A stretch of DNA of 11,374 nt from DATEJJ01 sp051986465 (GTDB taxonomy: Bacteria; Actinomycetota; Actinomycetes; Mycobacteriales; Micromonosporaceae): contig JBPYFB010000035.1 in assembly GCA_051986465.1 (NCBI GenBank), positions 1-11,374 of the forward strand, in the 5' to 3' direction. Shown here one piece after another: positions 6,353 to 11,374 of this stretch (position 1 is its first letter; each line of letters starts with the position of its first letter). Below the pieces are notes generated by a model that did not search any database, had not been told where the DNA came from, and worked only from the letters and a program-made list of their open reading frames with translations. The position numbers and the translations under genes were made by a program.

Positions 6353-6949
6353 ATGTACGACACCGTGTCCACGCTCGACCGCACCGAAACGCCGTCAAGC
6401 CGCGGTGCCCTTCGGCGCGGCGTCCGGTCGGCACCGCGCAGCCTGCTCTACTGCGCGGTGCTCATCCCGGTCGGGGTGGCATCGTTGGTCGTCACGCCGT
6501 TCGGCGGTGCCAGGGTAGCGGCGTCGTGGTGGCGCCTGTTGCGTACCGGCCTGCTCGGCAAGGCACCGGTTCCAGCGGGGCGGCCGGGTACCGTCCGCGC
6601 CTTTGGCCACGCGTTGGGCAGTGTGCTGCTCGGCGCGTCGGCCCTGCCGTTCCTCGGCATACTCGTGCTGTGGGTGGCGCGTGGGGTGCTCTACGGGATC
6701 GTGGACCGTGGGCCGTACGACACATCCTGGGGAGGGCCGACCCGGGCCGGTGCCTGGATCGCGCATTTCCTCGTGGGTACGCCGTTCACCGTGGCCGCGC
6801 TGGCCGCGTTGGTTGGTATCGCGGCGATCCACCAGCGGCTGACCGGGGCCCTCGACCGGGCGCGGCTGGCGGCCTGGGTGATTCCGGTGACGCTCCTGCT
6901 GTCCCTGGCCGCGACCGTCCTGGTCGTTGCCTGGTCCCACCAGGCGTAG
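6353..6949 (+). CDS. Multi-pass membrane protein resembling a 'Sensor' domain
   Basis: A 198-residue protein with about four hydrophobic segments (near residues 27-50, 82-105, 136-158 and 170-193). A hydrophilic loop before the third holds GPYDTSWGGPTRAGAW (120-135). Paired hairpins with a WGGPT-like loop resemble the membrane 'Sensor' domain fused to many actinomycete HisKA_3 kinases, but no kinase part is present here. ATG 6353 has a strong GGAGG (6342-6346) 6 bases upstream. The upstream in-frame extension to 6257 looks non-coding. It faces the two-component genes tail to tail with no intervening base, so it may be a separate signal-sensing or regulated partner of that kinase. Function unproven; an uncharacterised inner-membrane protein is the conservative label. 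Confidence 0.75.
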   Translation: MYDTVSTLDRTETPSSRGALRRGVRSAPRSLLYCAVLIPVGVASLVVTPFGGARVAASWWRLLRTGLLGKAPVPAGRPGTVRAFGHALGSVLLGASALPFLGILVLWVARGVLYGIVDRGPYDTSWGGPTRAGAWIAHFLVGTPFTVAALAALVGIAAIHQRLTGALDRARLAAWVIPVTLLLSLAATVLVVAWSHQA

Positions 6950-6969
6950 CTACCGTTGCTCCAGGTAGC
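6929..6969. terminator. Two adjacent hairpins at the zero-gap convergent junction
   Basis: GCCTGGT (6929-6935) pairs with ACCAGGC (6939-6945) around CCC, and GCTACC (6949-6954) pairs with GGTAGC (6964-6969) around 9 bases. One lies in the last codons of the membrane protein, the other in the last codons of the response regulator. Each is positioned just past the stop of the opposite gene, so together they could terminate both transcripts despite the absence of intergenic DNA. No T-runs follow, which is common in GC-rich actinomycetes. Confidence 0.4.
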
Positions 6970-7606
6970 GCAGCACGGCGAGGACCCGACGGTGGTCCGC
7001 CTGCGAGGCGGCCAGGTCGAGCTTGGTGAAGATGTTGGCGACGTGCTTCTCCACGGCGCGCTCGGTGACGACGAAGGCCGCGGCGATGGCGGCATTGGTC
7101 CGACCCTCGGCCATCAGTTCGAGGACCTCCCGTTCCCGGCGGGTCAGCCGGTCCAGGGCGTCGCCCCGCCGGCTGGCGCCGAACAGCTGGGTCACCACCT
7201 CCGGGTCCAGGGCCGTACCACCGTTGGCCACGCGGGTCAGCGCGTCGATGAATTCGTCGATGTCGCTGACCCGCTCCTTGAGCAGGTAGCCCACGCCCGA
7301 GGAGCCCTGCGCGAGCAGTTCGTTGACGAAACGGGTCTCGACGTACTGGGAGAACAGCAGCACGCCGAGCCCGGGGAACCTGCGTCGCAGGTCGAGCGCG
7401 GCGCGCAGCCCCTCGTCGGTATAGGTCGGAGGCATCCGGATGTCCACCACCGCGACGTCGGGTATCCGCGCAGTGACTGCGGCATCCAAGGCGGCGACGT
7501 CACCGACCGCCTCCACGTTGTGCCCGCGCATGCCAAGCAGCTGGACCAGACCGTCCCGCAGGATGGGCAGGTCTTCCGCGATCACAATCCGCATCGGGGC
7601 GTTCAC
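6950..7606 (-). CDS. Two-component response regulator, NarL/LuxR family
   Basis: A 218-residue regulator. The receiver domain (residues 5-125) has the acidic pair Glu11-Asp12, phospho-acceptor Asp55 in VAVVDIRMPP, switch Ser86 in LLFSQ and Lys110 in YLLKERV, a complete active site. The C-terminal LuxR-type helix-turn-helix (about 151-208) reads LTRREREVLELMAEGRTN then AVEKHVANIFTKLDL. The GTG at 7606 overlaps the kinase's TGA as GTGA, so the two are translationally coupled; ATG 7594 is an alternative start and neither has a strong Shine-Dalgarno. On phosphorylation by the neighbouring kinase it should dimerise and bind imperfect palindromes, perhaps including the repeat at 6229-6246 (inference). 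Length and domain order are normal. Confidence 0.95.
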   Translation of the reverse strand: MNAPMRIVIAEDLPILRDGLVQLLGMRGHNVEAVGDVAALDAAVTARIPDVAVVDIRMPPTYTDEGLRAALDLRRRFPGLGVLLFSQYVETRFVNELLAQGSSGVGYLLKERVSDIDEFIDALTRVANGGTALDPEVVTQLFGASRRGDALDRLTRREREVLELMAEGRTNAAIAAAFVVTERAVEKHVANIFTKLDLAASQADHRRVLAVLRYLEQR

Positions 7607-8895
7607 GGCTGAGGTGGCAGGTCGACGGTGATCACAGTAGGTCCTCCGGGTGGGCTGACGATGTCCAGCGTTCCGTCCACGGTCCCGATCCGCTCGGCCA
7701 GCCCGCGCAGGCCGGTACCGCCGGGGCCGCCGGCTCCGCCGCGGCCGTTGTCGCTGACGACCAGGCGCAGCCCTCCGCGGCGTTGGCTCACCGCGATTCG
7801 GGCCTCGCTCGCGCCGCTGTGCTTGACGACGTTGCTCAACAGCTCGGCGACGCAGAAGTACGCAATGGTCTCGATGGCGGCCGGTGGTCGCCGGTCGATC
7901 TGGACCTCGCACCCGACCGGTACCGGGCTGCGGCTGGCCAGTGTGGCGATGGCGGCGTCCAAACCCTTGTCCAGTATCGGCGGATGGACGCCCTGGATCA
8001 CCTCGCGCAGTTCCCGAATGGCGTCCCGGGCGTTGTCCCGAGCCGTGGCGAGCATGCTCCGGCTGGCCTGCTCGTCCCGCCCAAGCGTCTCGCCGAGCAT
8101 GGTGAGGTTCATCGTCAACGCGACCAGCCGCGCCTGCACCCTGTCGTGCAGATCCCGCTCGATGCGGCGCAGCCCGGCCGCGGCATCCTCGACCGCGGCC
8201 GTCCGGCTGCGCTGCAGGGCCGCGATGCGCGCCGTCCGGTCGTCCTGCCCGAGCAGGGCTCGCACCAGGAGACGGTCGAGGACCAGTACCGCCCGCACCG
8301 CCCACGGCGCGACAAGCAGGAGCACCGCGCCGCAGGCGGAGAGCAGCGCAACGGCCGGCCAGGTATCGACGGCCACGCCGAGTACGAGCGCACCGCGCCG
8401 GACCGTACCGTCACCGGACGAGATGGTGACCTGGTTCACATCCAGCGCCCGCTGTACCGGAGCGGTCAGCGCGACCAGACCCCACGCCCAGGAGAACGCG
8501 GCCACCACCAGGCCGGCGATCGCCAGGGGTAGGGACACCACCTGGAAAGCGACCGCCCGCCATCCCGGACCGTCGCGCAGTCCGGAGCGCAGCCGGGCGA
8601 AGACGCCACCGGCCGGTCGGAACGGCGGCGGTGCCGCGACGACCTCGCCGAGCAGAACCCGGGCAAGGCCGAGCCGCAGCCGCGCCAGCAACCGGGTCGC
8701 CGGTACGACCACGGCAAGCACCGGGATGCCGAGCGCGGTGACCGACAAGCCGACGGTGAGCACGAAGCACGCCACCACATACCCGAAGCCCACCGCCGCC
8801 AGCAGCACACTGAGCAACAGGTACGCCAACTCGGCCCAGGTCCGGCGCCGAAACAGCGCGGCCAGGGCGCGCGAAGCAACCCCCACCACGCTCAC
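7603..8895 (-). CDS. Membrane sensor histidine kinase (Sensor + HisKA_3 + HATPase)
   Basis: A 430-residue kinase. The N-terminal 'Sensor' region has hydrophobic segments near residues 22-46, 48-66, 116-144 and 177-206. Dimerisation/phospho-acceptor helices follow with RRIERDLHDRVQARLVAL, giving His250 as the phosphorylated residue typical of the HisKA_3 class. The ATP-binding part has the N-box ELLSNVVKH (351-359, Asn355), G1 DNGRGG (382-387) and G2 GTGLRGLAERI (393-403). It autophosphorylates and passes phosphate to the coupled NarL-type regulator. The GTG start at 8895 is the first in frame and gives one basic cytoplasmic stretch before the membrane; GTGs 6-9 bases later are equally possible. 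It is probably an envelope-stress or membrane-compound sensor like others of this architecture, but the stimulus cannot be read. Confidence 0.95.
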   Translation of the reverse strand: MSVVGVASRALAALFRRRTWAELAYLLLSVLLAAVGFGYVVACFVLTVGLSVTALGIPVLAVVVPATRLLARLRLGLARVLLGEVVAAPPPFRPAGGVFARLRSGLRDGPGWRAVAFQVVSLPLAIAGLVVAAFSWAWGLVALTAPVQRALDVNQVTISSGDGTVRRGALVLGVAVDTWPAVALLSACGAVLLLVAPWAVRAVLVLDRLLVRALLGQDDRTARIAALQRSRTAAVEDAAAGLRRIERDLHDRVQARLVALTMNLTMLGETLGRDEQASRSMLATARDNARDAIRELREVIQGVHPPILDKGLDAAIATLASRSPVPVGCEVQIDRRPPAAIETIAYFCVAELLSNVVKHSGASEARIAVSQRRGGLRLVVSDNGRGGAGGPGGTGLRGLAERIGTVDGTLDIVSPPGGPTVITVDLPPQP

Positions 8896-9057
8896 CCGAT
8901 CATTCTGCCTGATGGGTGTTGGGGCGCCGCGGCGTCCCGGTTTGTAGCCGAGAGGGCATTGCTGCGGTGTTCTGCGGTGCCCGTTGACCGCCAGCGTTCG
9001 AACGCCACGCGGGATGTCCTATGTGGAGCGTTGAGGTTCGGTTCAGGGAAGCGCCCG

Positions 9058-9090
9058 ACCCCGCCGGCCCGGGGGAATGGCCGGCGGGGT
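9058..9090 (-). terminator. Strong hairpin terminator after the DUF4236-like gene
   Basis: ACCCCGCCGGCC (9058-9069) and GGCCGGCGGGGT (9079-9090) form a perfect 12-bp stem with a 9-base loop, starting 11 bases past the stop of the minus-strand small gene. There is no T-run, as usual for actinomycete terminators. The remaining interval 8896-9057, upstream of the kinase, holds no gene or clear promoter that I can support. Confidence 0.6.
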
Positions 9091-9101
9091 TCGGATCGGG
9101 G

Positions 9102-9275
9102 CTACGACTTGTTCTGCTTCCAGGACAGCGGTCCGGGCAGGTCGAAACGGTTCGCGCGGGTCCGCGAGTTCCAGGACCACCGGCCGATTTTAATGCTCCA
9201 CGAGGACAAGCCATTCTTCGTGAAGTTGAGGTAGAGGGGGCCGATCTTCTTCCGCTTGCGGAACATCAGTCCCAC
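9102..9275 (-). CDS. DUF4236-like small basic protein
   Basis: A 57-residue basic protein: MGLMFRKRKKIGPLYLNFTK, then NGLSSWSIKIGRWSWN and a proline/glycine-containing tail (DLPGPLSW). The opening F-RKR-K-GP-LNF-K-G pattern matches the N-terminus of DUF4236 proteins (FRKRIKLGPGVRLNLSKSG; IGKRGTR; GLPGTGLSY), whose function is unknown. The GTG at 9275 is fixed by a strong GGGAGGA (9287-9281) 5 bases upstream; the open frame upstream to 9332 is not needed. Own ribosome site plus own terminator make this a self-contained unit. There is no signal or membrane segment. Tryptophan-rich strands suggest a small beta-sandwich or oligomer, which is inference. Confidence 0.7.
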   Translation of the reverse strand: MGLMFRKRKKIGPLYLNFTKNGLSSWSIKIGRWSWNSRTRANRFDLPGPLSWKQNKS

Positions 9276-9350
9276 GGAAATCCTCCCTTCATCCGAATGT
9301 CCAGAAGGGTTCCCCGTACCGCCGTTGGCCAAACTGGACAGTCGAAACGG

Positions 9351-9428
9351 TCAGGTCAGCAGCGTGCGCGCGTACCAGTCCTGCGGCGAGGTGACGCCCG
9401 GCAGCGCGAAGAAGTAGCCGCCACCGCT
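9351..9428 (-). pseudogene. 3' remnant of an unidentified protein
   Basis: About 25 codons ending at TGA (9353-9351) encode SGGG, then YFFALPGVTSPQDWYARTLLT, which reads like the true C-terminus of a folded protein rather than chance. I recognise the flavour of the sequence from actinomycete proteins but cannot name the family. Upstream of 9428 the frame turns into arginine-rich noise and the DNA instead encodes a metalloprotease tail on the other strand. Its 5' part is therefore missing. Confidence 0.35.
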
Positions 9429-9430
9429 CC

Positions 9431-9684
9431 GGCGGCGGAGGCTCGCCCGGCTGGCTGCTCAGCGGCCAGCGACGCCGATGGTGCCGCGGGCATCAACGGG
9501 GCGATGAACCGCTGGTACGGCGGCATGGTCCACGAACTGGGCCACGCGTTCGGCCTACCCGACGCCACGTCCACCGACGGTACCTGCATGTCGGCGTCGC
9601 TCTACAGCTACCCGAACAGCACGTTCCAACCAGACCCAGAAGAACGGCATCCTCAACGGTCCGTACGCCAGCTTCCTGTCCTGA
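9431..9684 (+). pseudogene. 3' remnant of a secreted zinc metalloprotease, twice frameshifted
   Basis: The translation in three successive frames gives GGGGSPGWLLSGQ (9431-9469), then DADGAAGINGAMNRWYGG, MVHELGHAFGLPD and GTCMSASLYSYPNSTF (9471-9626), then NQTQKNGILNGPYASFLS and TGA (9628-9684). HELGHAFGLPD is an HExxHxxGxxD zinc site like that of snapalysin-type metzincins, and MSAS supplies a Met-turn-like methionine. Each frame change is explained by one extra C, at 9470 and 9627. The propeptide, signal and N-terminal half are absent: similarity begins at the point where the opposite-strand remnant ends. Intact relatives are secreted proteases; this copy cannot make one. Confidence is high for the zinc site and downstream frameshift, moderate for the upstream one. 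Confidence 0.75.
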
Positions 9685-9697
9685 CAACACGGCAAGG

Positions 9698-9725
9698 GGG
9701 TGGCGGGAAAGCGATCCCGCCACCC
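9698..9725. terminator. Hairpin between the convergent protease remnant and 9747 gene
   Basis: GGGTGGCGGGA (9698-9708) and TCCCGCCACCC (9715-9725) form a perfect 11-bp stem with a 6-base loop. It lies 13 bases after the protease stop and 21 bases past the stop of the converging minus-strand gene, so it can serve both directions. CTTTGTG follows a few bases later rather than a true T-run. Confidence 0.7.
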
Positions 9726-9746
9726 TGCTGGCGCTTTGTGTATGGC

Positions 9747-10340
9747 CTATTCAGCACCCTCGACACGCCGCACCGATCGGTGGTGACGCCATTGGCCGAG
9801 TATGCGTTGGCGCCAGGTGGCCTGCTGTCTGATCCGCCGGCCAATCTCGGCGTTGACGTCTTCGAACGACCGTCCAGAGGTGATCAGGTCGGTGATGTCG
9901 ATGGGGACCGGCCGCCGAAGCGGTATGCGAGCGCGGCGTTTGTGCCTCGCGGTGGAGAGACTGGCCAGCATAAGACTGCCGGTGGCCGGTTGGCCGTCAA
10001 GGCCGCTCGGATCAGCGCTCCAGGCGGCCCGGTGCAGTTCCACGACGCGATGCGTGACGAACAACTGGACCTGCCCGCCGAGTTTGGCCGATAGGGCCGC
10101 GGTGTCCAGATCATCGGCGTGCTCGGCGATCCAATTCCCGGCGACCAGGGTCCAGCCCGCGTCGCCGGCGCCGGGCAGTCTTGGAGTGATCAGCACGGTA
10201 TCGGGTTCGCCGTAGGACCGCTCCACCCCGTCTGCCCAGCCGTGCGGTCCGAGGATTCGGCCGCCAAGGGCGGCGACGATCTCATCTGGGCCGGCGCCGT
10301 CAAAGGCGAGCCACCCAGTCTTGTACCCGAATCCGGCCAT
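9747..10340 (-). CDS. Conserved hypothetical protein (GFGYKTGWLA family)
   Basis: A protein of 197 residues from ATG 10340 (206 from ATG 10367). The N-terminal half reads MAGFGYKTGWLAFDG, then IVAALGGRILGPHGWADGVE, VLITPRLPG, GWTLVAGNWI, LSAKLGGQVQLFVTHRVVELH. This order resembles a family of uncharacterised actinomycete proteins opening with FGYKTGWLAV and containing a 'tPpv.GWtLv.G' block followed by an L..LG..VQ.F.tHRVVE segment. No catalytic motif, signal peptide or membrane segment is seen. The C-terminal 60 residues are very basic (RHKRRAR; RRIRQQATWRQR) and may be divergent or frameshift-altered. ATG 10340 (preceded by GAGCGG) is chosen because family-like sequence starts there and an inverted repeat sits between the two candidates. 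It lies 57 bases after the membrane-protein gene and is probably in the same transcript. Function unknown. Confidence 0.6.
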   Translation of the reverse strand: MAGFGYKTGWLAFDGAGPDEIVAALGGRILGPHGWADGVERSYGEPDTVLITPRLPGAGDAGWTLVAGNWIAEHADDLDTAALSAKLGGQVQLFVTHRVVELHRAAWSADPSGLDGQPATGSLMLASLSTARHKRRARIPLRRPVPIDITDLITSGRSFEDVNAEIGRRIRQQATWRQRILGQWRHHRSVRRVEGAE

Positions 10341-10344
10341 CCGC

Positions 10345-10360
10345 TCACTGTCCACAGTGA
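10345..10360. promoter_or_regulatory. 16-bp inverted repeat at the start of the 9747-10340 gene
   Basis: TCACTGT (10345-10351) and ACAGTGA (10354-10360) form a perfect 7-bp inverted repeat with a 2-base centre, 5 bases upstream of ATG 10340. It would overlap the ribosome-binding region if 10340 is the start. It could be a repressor operator or a small translational hairpin (its 2-base loop makes a hairpin less likely). Confidence 0.3.
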
Positions 10361-10397
10361 ACACCATACCCGTCGCATGGTTCGGATCGGCCGGAAG

Positions 10398-11258
10398 TCA
10401 GCCGGAGAGGCAGCCGCCATCGGGCAGCCTGCCCTGCAGACCGTAGCTGCCTCCGCCACGCGCCGACTCCAGATACCCGACGAAGCAGGCGTCGACGATC
10501 GGGACGCCGAACACGATGCTGCCGCGCGGTGCGGGATCGTCCGCCGTGGCGATCCGCGAAACCGCACCGGGAAATCCAGCTTTCCCCAACGACACGCGGA
10601 CCGCGTCGGCGTCGGCCGGTACCGGCGCGCTCGCACCCGGCGCGACGTACACGTACCCGCCACCGGGAACTGGCCGGAGCTGCCCAGGCGGGTACGAGCG
10701 GGCGGGCAGTGGCAGGCCAGCACACTCAGGGAACTGCGGCGCGGGAGACGAGCCAGCCGCGGACGGGGAACCCGGTCCGGGCTGGCTGTAGCGGAAAGCT
10801 TCGGCGCAGATACCGGGCAGCGCTACCGCCTCCTCCGCCCGCCGCGCCTCGGCGGCCAACCGGGTCCGTTGCTCCGGACTGAGCTCGGTGCGTCGCGCGA
10901 CGTCGGCGGCGTACCGGCGGCAGTAGCCACCGTCAGAGGCCGTGCCGACGGGCCCGACCATCTCGATGCACGCTATGTACCGCCTCGACCGCGACGGCTG
11001 GGCGGCGAACGTCGGGGATGCCGCGGGCGAGGAGCGAGCAAGCCGTCCGAGAAGTACCGCGGCCGCGGCGGCCACCAGCGCCAACACCACCACTGACGCC
11101 AGCGCGACCACCTCCCAGCGGGCCGTCGGCCGGCCCCGCTCGGTGGCGTCCTCGGCCACCGCCGGATCCTCATGTGACGCCACCCACGAGGTGCCGGGCT
11201 CCTGCGGCGGCTGGGGTACGGGCACGCGGCAAGTCTGCCAAATCAGCCCTTCGCGCAC
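10398..11258 (-). CDS. Hypothetical single-pass membrane protein
   Basis: A 286-residue protein with a proline/acid-rich cytoplasmic N-terminus, one hydrophobic segment at about residues 48-70 (VVALASVVVLALVAAAAAVL), and an extracytoplasmic part of about 215 residues. The outer part has an alanine/arginine-rich helical stretch (RTRLAAEARRAEEA, about 129-142) and several cysteines (near 96, 112, 150, 178, 260 and 283) that could pair. A low-complexity Ser/Pro/Gly linker (159-174) and a GGGYVYVAPG segment separate it from a C-terminal block with GSIVFGVPIVDACFVGYLE. I recognise no family. The start is unsure: GTG 11258 is the longest, and GTGs at 11225 and near 11184 are possible; none has a clear Shine-Dalgarno. 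It probably heads the transcript that also carries the 9747-10340 gene. Confidence 0.6.
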   Translation of the reverse strand: MREGLIWQTCRVPVPQPPQEPGTSWVASHEDPAVAEDATERGRPTARWEVVALASVVVLALVAAAAAVLLGRLARSSPAASPTFAAQPSRSRRYIACIEMVGPVGTASDGGYCRRYAADVARRTELSPEQRTRLAAEARRAEEAVALPGICAEAFRYSQPGPGSPSAAGSSPAPQFPECAGLPLPARSYPPGQLRPVPGGGYVYVAPGASAPVPADADAVRVSLGKAGFPGAVSRIATADDPAPRGSIVFGVPIVDACFVGYLESARGGGSYGLQGRLPDGGCLSG

Positions 11259-11357
11259 TGCCCCACGTCAGGGTCCCCGCCGCGCGAGCCGCGTACCACG
11301 CCTGCCCTGGACGCGGGTTTATCGGGTGATGGCTGGGTAGGTGGCGCTTTGTAGTTG

Positions 11358-11373
11358 GGGCGCGGCAGCGCCC
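11358..11373. repeat. Short GC hairpin at the window end
   Basis: GGGCGC (11358-11363), GGCA, GCGCCC (11368-11373) form a 6-bp stem with a four-base loop. It may be a terminator of a gene beyond the window. Nothing else is evident in 11259-11357. Confidence 0.3.
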
Positions 11374-11374
11374 G

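Noticed and set aside
9021..10094. 357-codon plus-strand open frame
   Set aside because: It strings together antisense of the DUF4236-like gene, intergenic DNA and antisense of the 9747 gene. Only the protease segment inside it is protein-like.
10119..11096. Plus-strand frame opposite the hypothetical membrane protein
   Set aside because: No hydrophobic or motif structure. The minus strand has a proper membrane segment and is the coding one.
1..11374. CRISPR, tRNA, rRNA, transposase or toxin-antitoxin system
   Set aside because: No spaced direct repeats, no cloverleaf or rRNA-like sequence, no DDE or recombinase motifs, and no small paired genes of toxin-antitoxin type were seen on either strand.

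Overview
The window is GC-rich DNA from an actinomycete. Codons end mostly in G or C, GTG starts are common, and the genes present (Tat-exported esterase, HisKA_3-type sensor kinase with its regulator, F420/deazaflavin reductase remnant, stand-alone LigD-type phosphoesterase, snapalysin-like protease remnant) are typical of Micromonosporaceae/Streptomyces-like chromosomes. The genus is an inference. I see no rRNA, tRNA, CRISPR array, complete insertion sequence or prophage. The impression is of an accessory chromosomal region carrying deletion scars.

Layout. Positions 61-429 (-): stand-alone LigD 3'-phosphoesterase domain protein. Positions 594-719 (+): first ~42 codons of a deazaflavin (F420)-dependent nitroreductase, abutting at ~720 the first 166 codons of a DegT/DnrJ/EryC1/StrS aminotransferase (1220-723, -). 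Positions 1266-2528 (-): intact winged-helix regulator, translationally coupled by a GTGA overlap to a decayed dihydrodipicolinate-synthase-like aldolase gene (2525-3408, -). That gene lost its 5' end and has a one-base frameshift. Next to it is a 3' remnant that may be an oxidoreductase (3390-3701, +). Positions 3921-4814 (+): Tat-signal alpha/beta-hydrolase esterase. Positions 4881-5456 (+): MBL-fold hydrolase. Positions 5461-6045 (-): phosphoribosyltransferase. Positions 6353-6949 (+): multi-pass membrane protein resembling actinobacterial 'Sensor' domains, convergent with no gap to a two-component system (sensor kinase 8895-7603 and LuxR/NarL regulator 7606-6950, both -). Positions 9102-9275 (-): DUF4236-like micro-protein with its own terminator. 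Positions 9351-9428 (-) and 9431-9684 (+): two abutting 3' gene remnants, the second a metalloprotease with two frameshifts. Positions 9747-10340 and 10398-11258 (-): an unnamed soluble protein and an unnamed single-pass membrane protein.

How it fits together. The 549-3408 block looks like a former minus-strand operon (aldolase, regulator, PLP aminotransferase) for a small sugar- or keto-acid-derived metabolite. Both enzymes are now broken and the regulator alone is intact. The membrane protein plus kinase/regulator pair forms a plausible envelope-sensing module. The most notable large-scale pattern is three separate points (~720, ~3400, ~9429) where two oppositely oriented genes are cut at essentially the same base. 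These look like old deletion or rearrangement scars. I do not see a convincing novel defence or mobile system.
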